DNA of 64,000 nt, from contig MU004184.1 in assembly GCA_010093605.1 (NCBI GenBank), positions 453,897 through 517,896 of the forward strand. The letters are read 5' to 3'. Shown in pieces: positions 46,395 through 57,700 of this stretch. How positions within the stretch are numbered: position 1 is the stretch's first letter; each line of letters opens with the position of its first letter. Position numbers and translations under genes: made by a program. Origin of the DNA: Lophium mytilinum (lineage: Eukaryota; Ascomycota; Dothideomycetes; Mytilinidiales; Mytilinidiaceae). Below the pieces are notes generated by a model, which made no database searches, had not been told where the DNA came from, and saw only the letters and a program-made list of their open reading frames with translations.

Positions 46395-47734
46395 ATGGGA
46401 ATGGCTGTGGTGGGCGGATGGCGCTGTAGAATCAGTGTATGAGGGTGACTAATGAGTAATGAACTTCGTTTTGGTTATGAGGTTTGTAATATCATGTCGA
46501 GCTCGTTGATAGCGAGTTGGTCTGCTATCTTTATTGGCATCTTGAGGGTAGTTTATACTCTTATTTTATTCCCACCTCTAATTCCTTCTTCTCCGAACTT
46601 TCCTCAACGCCACGATTTAAATGTCTAGTCTACCACAGTCATAAGTACCTCAAACTACCACAAGGTTCCGACCCGGGAGTCACCACAGTCGCGTGGTATG
46701 TACTTTACGTTTCCTCCATATTGTGTCTCTCAGACCTCCTACAGCGCCTCAAGCATCACGAGGGTGTCAGAGGATTCGCCCGGCCGATGTCGTTCAGAAA
46801 TCGGAAGCAATCTCCACTGAATTTCTGAACAAGAGGAGAAGACCGCGTCCGCATCACGTATCAATAGAAATGGAATCCCACCCTTCATATACTTAATAAG
46901 CTAAGGGACCTCTTCTAGCGGTAGGAAGCTGGAAAGACGAATAGATGAGGGAGGCGTTCGAGTCACGTGATGTCGCGTTTAATAGATCCTGTTCCCAATC
47001 TTTTGGCTTGGAACTACGCGTTTCCGGTTCAGTAGAGCCTATCGAGAGACCTCAAGTAGTGCTGTTATGTTGCATGCACTTCTAGCGTACCACGTGGGGC
47101 TCGGGATCTAAATAGAGGTTAGAGAGCATTGCGCAGCGCCATCACAGGGTAACGGCGCTGTCCTGTCGTACATACTTAGCTAGAAGAACTACGCATTTCA
47201 AATTATTGGGAATGCATGGAAGGACTTCAAAAAGCGGCATCGAGAAGTGTACACTCTTCGGCCTCAAAATTGGGAATAGTACATCGAGTGACCTCTCGTA
47301 GCGCTCTGAGAAGCTGAGAATTTTTGAGATGTACTACTTTTCAGGTTGTTTTGCGACGTAGAAGCTGCTATAGTGTATTAAAATTCAATTCAAATGCTAT
47401 GTTCTTTTCCAAGTTCTTGGATATTTTGGATGAGACCTAACTCAAACAGAAACGTGCCTTATTGTGAATGTGAAGCGGAATGCGAATGTGAATATGTCTG
47501 ACTTCAAGATGTACTCACGCTTCGAGATTTCTAAGTAGTTTGAAAACAGGAGCTTGATAGCCTGATGCAAGTATCAACGAGAGGAAAGAAAAACTTCCAA
47601 GCACAAACCAAAACAGCGTAAATCTGGCGCATCACAAGTTTCTCACCGGCAAACCTGCGTCCAGCCACCCATTAACACACGTCCCAACCAACCCCTCAAC
47701 GCCCCTTATCCACTCACATCACCCAGATTATCCC
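46395..47734. repeat. intergenic with eroded satellite units (array 5)
   Basis: Between the ZW10-like gene and the Rossmann-fold gene. Isolated cores such as GGGACCTCTTCTAGCGGTA (about 46905), GAGACCTCAAGTAGTGCTG (47045), GGACTTCAAAAAGCGGCAT (47225) and GTGACCTCTCGTAGCGCT (47292) resemble the shared satellite core. Weaker ones lie near 46645 and 46735. A TCACGTGA site is at 46963-46970. No gene was found. Confidence 0.4.
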
Positions 47735-48551
47735 TCAAAGCCCAACCATCCGCCTCCACCCCACATTATTCACAATCCTCCCCTCCCCCTCCACCCCCCT
47801 CCCCTCCAACGCCTCCCCCTTCGACAACGCCAACTCCGTCAACACCTTCCCCAACTCCCTCGACGGCGCATGCAAACTCGGATACAGCGCCTTGACCCCC
47901 ACCAACACAGGCTTCTGCCACATCGGCTGCGGCGACGCGAACCCCTGAATCTCGGTATGCTCCCCGGGGTCCACGCCGCCGGGCCTGACGCTGTAGGGGC
48001 GGAGATTCGGGTGCGTGGCGTTGAGCGCGAGGAGGGCGGACTCGGCTTGCCCCTTGATCTTGCCGAAGAAGGAGGTGAGCATGCCGGGGGATGTGGTGGC
48101 GCCCTCGCCGGAGACGTAGACGAAGGTGAAGGGGGTGGTGGGGTGCAGGGTGCAGAAGGCGGTGGCGGCGGCGAGGGGGTAGTCGATTGTGATTTTGATG
48201 TAATCCCTGTATCCGGGGAATGAACAAGTTAGCTTGTTGTTTTCTTGGAAGGTTTGATTCTTGAGGGGAGGCCTAGAGGATGGAGGATGCGTACGGTTTC
48301 GAAACTTTCATGGCTGAGATTCCCTGTGCCCAAACGCAGCCTTGGGCGTCTTTGAGCTGGCCGAGGAGCTCGGGAGGATAGGTTTCGAAGTCCTTGTGGA
48401 TTATGACTTGGGCTTTGTCTTCGTGGCCTTGGATCATGGGGACGGGACGGCGGCTGAGGATGGAGATCTTGGTGACGGATTCCATTGTGAGCATGTTCTG
48501 GAGGACGGCGGAGCCGACGAGGCCGGTTGCGCCTGTGAGGATAAGATGCAT
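47735..48551 (-). CDS. NAD(P)-binding Rossmann-fold protein (NmrA/epimerase-like), 242 aa
   Basis: Exons 48295-48551 and 47735-48206 with an 88-nt intron (donor GTACGC, AGCTAACTT branch, TACAG); 729 nt. The start MHLILTGATGLVGSAVL carries the GxxGxxG dinucleotide-binding loop. SILSRRPVP follows the second strand, VWAQGISAMKVSKPDYIK lies near the fourth, and TFVYVSGEGATTSP is a short-chain-dehydrogenase-like strand. The classic YxxxK pair is not seen (there is FFGKIKGQAE), so it may be a binding or sensor protein, or an atypical reductase. Close to fungal YbjT/HTATIP2-type proteins in layout. Function not known. Divergent with the F-box-like gene. Confidence 0.8.
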
Positions 48552-49255
48552 TGTGGAAGGGCTATATGAGTGAGTAGCTGATAGCTGGTACTTATTGTGA
48601 GGGTAGTTAGTTGAGGTAGCTGTCGTCTTATGGTGTTGCTATGGGCGAATAGCGGAGGAGACGTTCGAGATTAACTCCGGAGTCTGACACTTTTCATAAG
48701 CACGAGGAGATACGATGCTCTATGGATTTATAGCCGCCTCGAGTAACCGGCGGGCGTATGAGTTCGTCCGTAATGGAGGTCTTAGTAACCGCAAGGGTTG
48801 TACTTCTTACAGAGGTATGGAGTGCTGTCGTGCAGGAGTAACTCGCAGGGCTAAAACCTCCGGCGCTTTGACATCCCCACTCCTCTCCATCGTCCAGCAT
48901 ATATGAGCTCGAATAAGAAGGCGATGATGGATGATGGCCGCCTCACATCAGACAATAGAACCTCGTCTTAACACTCGCAGCTATGGATGATCCTTCCCCC
49001 GGAGAGCCGGAGCCAGGGCCAGTCACCTGTTTCTGGCCTTGCCATGAACCCTGCGACGGCAGGACGGGACGACGTATACGCGTTTTGCATCGCCACGAAA
49101 AACTTTCCAATTCGGCTTTTACCCTTTCTCAGATAATTCTTGCTATGTTTTCTTCCTTCTTTTTTCTGTAGTGCTATTCAGTTACCTATCTCTTCAAGAT
49201 ACGAACCTTCAACCCTAAATATTCATTTTGTACATCTTCCCATACTTGAACAACA
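48552..49255. other. divergent promoter region
   Basis: About 700 bases between two divergent genes. No RNA gene or repeat was recognised. Confidence 0.5.
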
Positions 49256-50987
49256 ATGTCAGCAGCCGAGCGGGTACTAACGGATCCAATATTCGTTTTG
49301 AAGATTCTCAAAACACTATCGTCAATGAAATATAAGGTTAAAAGACAATTCGCCCCAGAGACCCCGGTGGAATGGCTCGAATTTCGCCCCACACTCGTCC
49401 CAAGCATCCTCGTCTCTCGATTATGGGCTAACGAAGGCACATCTGTGCTCTGGGAGAACTATCCGCATCTTCTTGCCATGGCTGACATGCCGGTGAACCG
49501 AAAACAACATTATGCCAACAAGGTCCATAAAATATTCATCATGAGCCCGCTGCCCGGAAGTCCTATCTCTTTGGAACATCTTAGGGATCTGCAGTGGCCA
49601 TTATTGGAGAGTCTGGAAATGGACATAGACTTTGCAAGACATGGGGAGCAGATCAGAAGTATGATGGGTCCGACTTTGAAGCATCTGGAACTCTCGGGAT
49701 ACCAGAGCGAGGGGGCCGAGTATTTCGGGCAATTTGTTCTACCCACAATATTTGTAAGTAGCAAGACAGGCACCTCCTGCCTCTTCAGAGGTTATGTGAT
49801 ATTGATTTTATGGCTGAGCTCGAGAATAGGGCCTCTGTGCCTCCCTCGAAAGCATCCGCTTTGGTCCGGCCCCAATCAGCCCTGAAGACCGTCTCCCTTC
49901 AAGCTGGCTTGAAGAAAACATGTATTCAGTTCCAAGCATCACCTCTATCGCCCTACACACCACCCGCTTCACGTATACTACACCCCTTTTCATGCACTTA
50001 TCCGCATACCCCAAGCTGGCATCTTTAGAGATAGAAGTTGAGCCTGGCACTGCCCTTCTCCCGTTCCTCTCGGAGCCTCCTGAGCCAATCTTCACCACTC
50101 TCACTTCTTTGAACACAATGCTCTACCCTGAAGTGGCTTTGGCCCTCTTGCCACACCTCCACGCACTTGAGAACTTGCAATTGGATATCTGCCGTACTCT
50201 AAATCACCCCGCTTTAGCTTCAGATATCGTCATCCTTGACGAAGTTCTCAACACGCTGTCCAGTACACCTCATCTTAAGATCCTCAAAATCGGCGTCGGG
50301 TCCCTTTCTCAGGGTTTCCCATCTCTCCCCTCCCCACTCACTCTCAGCGGAACCTCACTCAGACTCTTGCCCATGAGTTGCCCAGACCTAACAGATATCA
50401 CCATTTTCGCCGCCGAGCCAGGCACAATCGACGGGTCCTCGATATCTCCTTCCGACTTCTCCGCCTTTTGCGCTGGTCTGAACCTCCGGAGCCTCTCCCT
50501 ACAACTACACCCCTCAACCACAGGCCACCTTTCATCCACTTTATTGTCCAGTCTAGGCCAATGTCCCCGCCTCACTACTCTCAAAATCGGCGTCATCCTC
50601 GATCTCACCAAACTACCCCCCGAAACGCCCACCTTCCCCAACCTCCTCGAGCTCAGCTTCACACCACCAGAATTCCTCCCGCAGGACCAACCCACGGAAA
50701 GCGAAGAAGCCTATATCCGCCGATTCGGAGCGGGATTAGAGGACCATTTCCCAGAGCTCGAAGTTCTGGAGGCGTGGGGAGGGGAGGAGGAAGATTTGGC
50801 GTATGTGGAGCCGTTTGAGAACACGCCGGCGAGCGTGTGGGAGTTCTTGACTGGTCAACCACAAGATTTGTGGGATGAAGATGATCTGGAGGAGGGGGAG
50901 GAAGGGTATGAAGAGGCTTTTGGAGAGGCGCTGCCGATGCGGATGGGGCATGGGGGTAGTCCTGATGTTTATAACGAATTCTTATAG
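49256..50987 (+). CDS. F-box/LRR-like protein of unknown function, 551 aa
   Basis: Exons 49256-49753 and 49830-50987, with a 76-nt intron (GTAAGT..GAATAG), phase 0 on both sides; 1656 nt. The first exon has an F-box-like helical start (DPIFVLKILKTLSSMKYKVK, then SILVSRLWANEGTSVLWENY, where W-ANE-x-x-x-LW matches the common F-box tail of fungal proteins). Irregular LRRs follow (LESLEMDIDF, LKHLELSGYQ; then LENLQLDICR, LKILKIGVGS, LRSLSLQLHP, LTTLKIGVIL, LLELSFTPPE). The C-terminus is acidic. F-box proteins bring substrates to SCF ubiquitin ligases; the substrate is unknown. The intron itself reads RLCDIDFMAELENR in phase 0, so an in-frame indel instead of a longer intron cannot be excluded (see findings). 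Confidence 0.7.
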
Positions 50988-52600
50988 GCTGCAGGTTTGA
51001 AGTAGACGTTCTAGAAATGACATCCTGTTTTCAATTTCCTCGCCCAGTCAAACCACCTCTTACGCCTGCATTACTACAGCAGCGGCATTGCAATATAACA
51101 GCAGTATGCACACTACCCTCCCTCTATCTCCCAATCTATAGGCTCCAGGAATAACATACCTATTTCACGTATGACAGTTTTTGACATGCTATTATCGATT
51201 TCCCCGCCCAGCCAAGCCACTTCTTACGCCAGCATCGATATGGCAAGCGATATTACAGCAGAGCATAGTATGCACCCTACCCTCTTCCTACGCCCTAATA
51301 TCCAGGCCCTAGAAATGACATACCCAACCTCCGCCCTGCGGTTTTTGACATCCTATCCTCCATTTCCCCACCCAGCTGAGCCACTTCAAACGCCGGTATC
51401 ACGCTGGCAATCGGGAATGCGCTTGACTTCAATAGGCACACTATGCTCCCCTAATATCCTAATCTGTACGCTCCAGAAATGACATTCCCAGCCTCCGCCC
51501 TACGATTTTCAACATTCTATCCTCTAATTTCTCACCACCCTGGGCCGCTTCAGACGCCGGCAGCACGCTAGCAAGAGAGAGTATGCCCTACTCCAATATA
51601 CATACCACCCTCACCCCACGTCTCAATTCCTAGGCCCTAGAAATGACATACCCAACCCCCGCCCTACGGCTTTTAACATCCTATCCTCTATTTTTTCACT
51701 CAGCCAGGGACACCTCTAACGCCGGCAGCACACTAGCAGGAGAGAAAGCAAGTAGTCCAATATACACGCTACACGTATCACGTGCTCTAATATAGGTGTT
51801 ATAGAAATTACATCCCTAATCTAGCTATTACGGGTTTTGATATCCCATCCTCCATTTTCTTACCCAGCCGGGCCACCTCTAATACCGGCAGCACTCTAGC
51901 AAGAGAGAGATAAGTCTATACTAATATACACGCTACGCGTACTACGTACTCTAACTTACGTGCTTTAGAAACAACATACCCAATCCAAACACTACAGCTT
52001 TCAACATCGCGTTTTGGACATCTAGGCCGTGTCGGGCCACCTCTAACAGCGGCAGCACGTTAGTAAAAGAGAGATGGGTATGCTCTAGTATGCATAGCAC
52101 TGTATCTTATGCTCTAAAACACGTGCTCCGGGAATTACATCCCTAATCTAGCTATTACGGCTTTTAACATTCTATTTTAGATTTTCAGACCGTGTTAGGC
52201 CACCTCTAACGGCGGCGGTACACGAGCAAGAGAGAGCTAGATATACTCTAATATACACGCTATACGTATTACATGCTCTAATATACGCGTTGTAGAAATG
52301 GCATACCTATTCTAAACACCGCGGTTCGTGACATCGTGTTTTTTGAATATGGAGTATATCAGGCCACCTCTAACAGCAGTATTACTACGCCAACAACACT
52401 ACAATACAGCAACAGTATACACCTATACACGTCTAGTACTCTAATATAGGCAGCGCGGAAATGACATACCCAATCTCCCTATCACAGTTTTTGACATCCC
52501 ATTCTCAACTTCCTCGCCCCACCAAGCCCCCTCAAACGCCAGCATCACACCAGCAACACACAGCACGAGCCATCACGATACGAAACACATATTCAAGAGA
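50988..52600. repeat. tandem satellite, array 6 (~164-bp units, ten copies)
   Basis: The core CCCAGCCAAGCCACTTCTTA, leading to CGCCAGCATC, recurs near 51046, 51208, 51371, 51537, 51702, 51867, 52030, 52196, 52358 and 52522. The spacing is 162-166 bp throughout. Each unit also has TAGAAATGACATACCCAA and TTTTTGACATCCTATCCTCC. It is the most regular of the window's arrays. No ORF is kept in phase across units. Confidence 0.9.
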
Positions 52601-52784
52601 GAGAGAGAAACCGATTGATTCTCCGAAGGAACTACAGCTGAACCTTCATACCCGGGCCCGACGATTAGTCATTTGCCCACCCTAACACCAAACCCGAAGC
52701 CGACCCAATGCACCAACCAATGCCGCCAAAACAGACCCAGAAAGCTCCCAGATCCCAGACAGTCAGAAGAAGTCTCAGAAGTCA

Positions 52785-53851
52785 CTAAGCAGCGTTCTCA
52801 CGCGCAGCCCGCTCCGCCTCCCCCTCCCGTACGATCTTCTTCCCCAAGTACTCGGTCGTGAACGAACGAGCCAGCACGTCGAGGTCCTGGATGGCGCCTT
52901 GGCAGGCCTTGACGACGGCGTTCTTGGGCGTAATGCTGCCATCAGTGCTGACGCGGAGCTCGAACATCGCGAACAACGGGTGCGGGACCTTGTACGCGGC
53001 GAACGTGACGCGGTCGTCCTTCAGCAGACGCGCGGTGATGAGGTTGCCCAGCGTGTGATCCTCCTTGTTGAAGGTGAAGGTCACGGTGTTCGGGATGCCT
53101 GGGGATGGGTGTTAGTCAGGGCCATGCAGATCAGGTGACGCGCGAGAATGTTTTGATGACGTAGTGAGGAGGGTGAGGGCAGACGTGAGGATGCGGGGAT
53201 GGATGGGTGGATGGATGGGCGACTTACGGGTCTCTTCCTTCTGCTCGACCTTCTTCTCGCCCTCGGCGAGCAGGAACGTCTCGAACCTGTCCGGGATGTC
53301 AATGCTGCCCACCTCGTTCAAGGTGTTTTCGTTTGCGTGGACGCCGGGCTGGAACGGAGCCATGAGGTTGTAGTGCTCTCGGTTGCGGTGCTGGGTGTCG
53401 GGGCCGGTCAAGGCGGGGGTGCTGGTCTCGTTGTGTTCCGGCATGCTTGCTCTTGATGCGCGATCTGGTGATGAAGGAATGGGAAGTGGTGATGGAGTGA
53501 TTGAGTGACACGCACGAAGCAGGAGTGAATTGATTGCTTTGACAGTGGTGAAGACACAGAAGGAAGGTGGTGTTGTTGTGAGGTGGAGGAGGAAAGGAAA
53601 GGTCTGGCGGGGGAAATTTATAGGCCAGCAGACGGGCGAGTGCGCGCTCCGGATCAACACGCCGCTCCGAAGCTGCGCACCTGCTCCGGATCACTGCACC
53701 ACGCTGCCGCTGCCGCCTCGGGGAAATGTGTGATCGGGAGGGGTTGAGATCGCGCATCGGCATGCCGCACCGCACCGAGAGAGCTTCTTCGCCGAGTTCG
53801 CACCGGCCCGGGCGTCCACACGTGGTTGACGTACCTGTCAGGGGCGTTCAT
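52785..53851 (-). CDS. RPB11: RNA polymerase II subunit RPB11
   Basis: Preferred model: exons 53835-53851 (17 nt), 53228-53286 and 52785-53098; 390 nt, 129 aa. The start MNAPDR|FETFLLAEGEKK is the classic RPB11 N-terminus. After TRIPNTVTFTFNKEDHTLGN the LITARLLKDDRVTFAAYKVP and HPLFAMFELRV segments are the RPB11/RPAC-type dimerisation fold that pairs with RPB3. Intron 2 (53099-53227, 129 nt) has a CTGACTAAC branch. Intron 1 is 548 nt, long for this genome, and holds another in-frame start: ATG at 53444 opens 53 codons directly continuous with exon 2 (MPEHNETSTPALTGP..GSIDIPDRFET), giving a 176-aa form. Two first exons, or a mis-set one, are possible. Core assembly subunit, essential in yeast. 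Confidence 0.9.
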
Positions 53852-54767
53852 CTTGACGGCTGATGTCTGATGTGCTGTGGAGGGATGTCTAGAATAGACT
53901 GTCAGCGGGACAGTCCATGGGGGGGTCCGCGATTTGGGGTCGTACAGGTTGAAATTTGCTTGTCAGGTGACAGCGTTGGAGGTGTGCCTATCCATTATCA
54001 TTAGCCACAGGTCTCTCATAATAGGCGTCCCATACAGGGTGACCAGGCATGTATGAGCTGGGGGAGGTACTGGGGGAGGTGGGCTTGGTGGGAGGTCGTA
54101 GATTCAAGGCCATTGGCCAGCGAGATGGGGGGATGGATGAGGACGTGTAAACAGTCCTAGGGGTGCAGAGACAGGAGGGAAAGAGACGACAGGAGAGTGC
54201 ATATGAGAGTGAGGAGGTTCGGGCAGATGAGGGAGCTCGTGAATCAGGACGCTGGCCCGTCGGATTGCGCCCGGCGACGCAGCGACGGGGAGAGGGAGAA
54301 CAGGGTATCTTACAGGTCAAGGATGTCGTGGACGAGGTACAGACTGGAGTGTGTGGAGTGTGCAACGTGGACAGAGCGTGGTGTGGAGGGGGTGAAGCTG
54401 TCGCGGTGATGTTGGAGGATGAAGAAGTGAGGTTGGTCGCGAGTCAGAAGGCGCGGGACATTCTTTGTGGTTTGTATTACATACACACCGCTAACCCCCC
54501 TGCGCCAATCATTCGCGGGCTACACAGTCTTGGTAGGACCGAGGAAGCACCCTAGTAATACATTCTGCCGCCCCAAGACCCCTGCAGATGCCCTATGATA
54601 CTCGACAAGCCATGCACTGCCTCCAAGACGCTCAAGAAACCTCCAAGACCCTCCTAGCCTGCATGTAGGACTCAAATAGTCCTTCCAACAGCAGTCCACC
54701 GAGCTGCAAGCCTTGCAGCGTTGCGAGCGTGCCTGCAGCTTGCTTGCTCCGTCAAACCTGCCTCCTC
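53852..54767. other. intergenic
   Basis: About 900 bases between RPB11's start and the 3' end of PAN1. The open frames (53988-54365, 54163-54555) overlap each other antisense and have no recognised domain. Confidence 0.45.
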
Positions 54768-57700
54768 TTAGCCTATGACCCTCCCAGCGACCGGCGGCCC
54801 GCTCTTGTCCTTCGTCTGCACCTTGCGAAGGCCCTTGCCCGACTGGATTTCGCCCAAGAGGCCTCCGATATTGGGTACAGCAGCCCTTGGGGCTGGCGGC
54901 ATCCCTGGCGGAGGCGGAGGGGCGCCCCCTGTCGGCATGGGTGGCGGGGGCGGGGCACCGCCACTTGGCATCGGCGGGGCGGGCGGAGGACCCGTTGGCG
55001 ACGCAACAGCAGGACTCTCAGCGCGAGGGCTCTTATTATCCATCGACGACAGCGGACGCGGCGGCGCCATGGTGCCAAAGAGGATTGAGGCCAGCTGCTT
55101 GGCGTTGCCCGCGCCGGCCGGGCGGTCATCGTCATCCGACGAGTCGTCGTTGTCGGAATCCACCACACTCCACTCATCCTCCTCCGGCCGCGCACGAGTA
55201 CGAATCGACGGAACAGAGGGCTCCGCAGCTGCCCGCGCATTCGACTCCTGCGTCAAACGATGGAACGGGTTCGTGGACACTTCGCTGGTGTTGCTGGGTG
55301 GGGGTGGGGGAGTTGGGATACTGGCAGCCTCGGAGGACTGCGCCATCTTCTTCAGGAACGGGTTCTTGGTCTCAGTATCAGTCATGCCAGCGTGCGGGCT
55401 AGTTACTGAAGACGCAGGAGGGCTGGTGACTGAAGAAGGGGGCGTGATAGCCTGGCGCGGCACCGGGGGTGCTGCTGGAGGCATCGGCGGCGCAGCAGGG
55501 GGCGCGCTCTCCCTCTGCAACTCCTGACTGGCGGTAGGCGTGGTCTCCAGGGGTGTAATCTCCTGGGGACCTTCGTCGTCTGAAGAATCGTCGTCGTCGT
55601 CGAGGCTCTCAAGCTGGAGCTGCAGCTGTCGCTCCCGTTCCCTCGCTGCTTCAATCTCTGCTCGCTGAGCCGCCAGTCTCGATTCCTTCTCTTTCGCCTC
55701 CTTTTGCGCGGCATGCTTCCTTCTCTTCTCTTCTGCTTTCTGAACTTTCCCTTGCTTCACCTGCTCTTCCAATGCGCGGAGTCGGGCCTGAGCCGCCTCC
55801 CTTTCCTTTGCCAAGTCTTCTTCTTGGCGTCGCTCCTCATCCCTAGACTTTTGTTAGTCTCGCATACTTCATACAGATACATTCCTAACTTACTCCATCC
55901 TCTTCGTCTCAGCTTCCTGCGCATCCTGCTGCTCGCGCAACGCGTTTTCTGCGCTTTCATGCTCAGCTCTCTTCGCCTCCGCTTCCGCTTGCTTCACATC
56001 ATTCTGCGCACTATCGGCTTTCCCCTTTCGCACAGGGGGTGGCGGCGGCCCAGGCTTCTTCGGAGATGCCTTGGTAATAGTAGGCGGGCCTGCATGTTCT
56101 TCAGCCAGTCTTCGCTGCCTCTCCTCTTCTCGCCGAGCGTCTTCTTCCTCAGCTTGTCGAAGCTTCTCTTCTCGTTCTTTCTTCTCCCGCTCTTGTCGCT
56201 GCTGCGCATTCTCACCAGACTTGACAGGTGGGCGAAGTCCCAAAGCCGCGAGTCTCTCCGCCATCTTCTGCTCCGCCTGCTGCTTAATGAACGCCGCACG
56301 CTCTTCTGCAGTCTTATATGACGAGTAATTCGATCCCCCAGCCGGCGTGGGAGTCGCCGAAGGGCGTGACGTTGGCTCAGGGGTTCGGGCCGGGCTTTCA
56401 TAACGCGACGCCGACGCCGATCTCGCCGAATCTTCGGCACGGGGAGCCGATCCATAGCGATCTCCCGACTTACTGCCAGGTAGGTTAGCATAAGGTTTGC
56501 ACGTGACTTTGCGGGCTACCCACTCTTCCTTGCGGATCCTCGTCGAGCGACTGCTGCGCTGGAGATCGAAGATGAAGTCCTTGACGTCTTCCTCCACGCC
56601 GAGTCCATCTTCCCAGCGACGACGCTCATGTTCACTGCTGGCATCATGCCCACCGTCTTTGAGGCTGTCCACCAAGCTCTTGCTGTACTCCGTGACGCTG
56701 TCCTCAACATCTCTAACCATGCGTTCGTTGTTTTCTTTCTCAGTTCGGACACGAGAGTTCTCTTCTTCAACGCGCTTGGCGGCCGCGCCAGCATCGTCTT
56801 GACTCTTGGGTGCAGGCTTGCCGGTCAAAGCAGCAGAGCGCGCTTCCATCATTGCCTTTGCGCGAGCCTTGAGGCGATCGGATTCAGTCACAGAGCCCCC
56901 TGGGCCGGTACCGACGATTGGCGCTCCCGAGTTGGGATGCGCTTTAGCATCTTTCAGTCTGAAAAGTTCAAGTTTGGCATCCGCGATCTCGCGTTCTGCG
57001 CGACGCACGTCCGATGCAAGTTGTGGCAGGCGATCAGTCAAGCCCTGGAGCTGTCTGCGAAGAGTTCTCCGTTCCGCATCAGACTCACCCGAGCGCATAG
57101 ATGCGCCAGGGTGGCTGTCGATGTCTTCCTGCACACGTCGAATGCGACGATACAAGTCATCGGCCTCGCGTCGGTCTCGGCGGTCGAGGGCGTCGTCTTC
57201 GTCCGCACGGTTCTCGTCCTGAGTGTCTAGCGCGTCGAGGAGCACCTGTTTTTCTCTGACTGACTTGCGAAGCTGATCCACGGAGAGCTCGTCTGCTGAT
57301 CGTTCAGATGCCGGGGAGGTCGGGGTCGCTGGGGATGGCGAACGGCCGCCAGCTCCGAGGCGATGACGTGCACTAGAGCGATACCCGACGTTGTCATCGT
57401 TGTTCTTGAAGACCGTCGCGTCTTTGCGACCGCTGCTGATGGGGCTGCCTTGACGGAATGAGTGCGACTTAAGATAGCTGACACCAGTACGCTGTGGTTG
57501 GAGGAATGCCCCGGTGTTCTTCCTCTCCTCCGCATCCCGAGAGAGCAATGATTTCATAGTGCCGATCGATTCGTTAAAATTTCGAGTCGATGGTGGCACT
57601 AATTCAGGGGGAAGGCGATTCGGCACGGGATAGCCGTTGAGCTTGCGGTAGATTAGATGCATGGCGACGGCAAACTCGTCGAGGTTGAGGCGGCCCCTAT

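Noticed and set aside
54775-55527. Gly-rich 250-codon + frame
   Set aside because: Antisense of the Pro-rich tail of PAN1.
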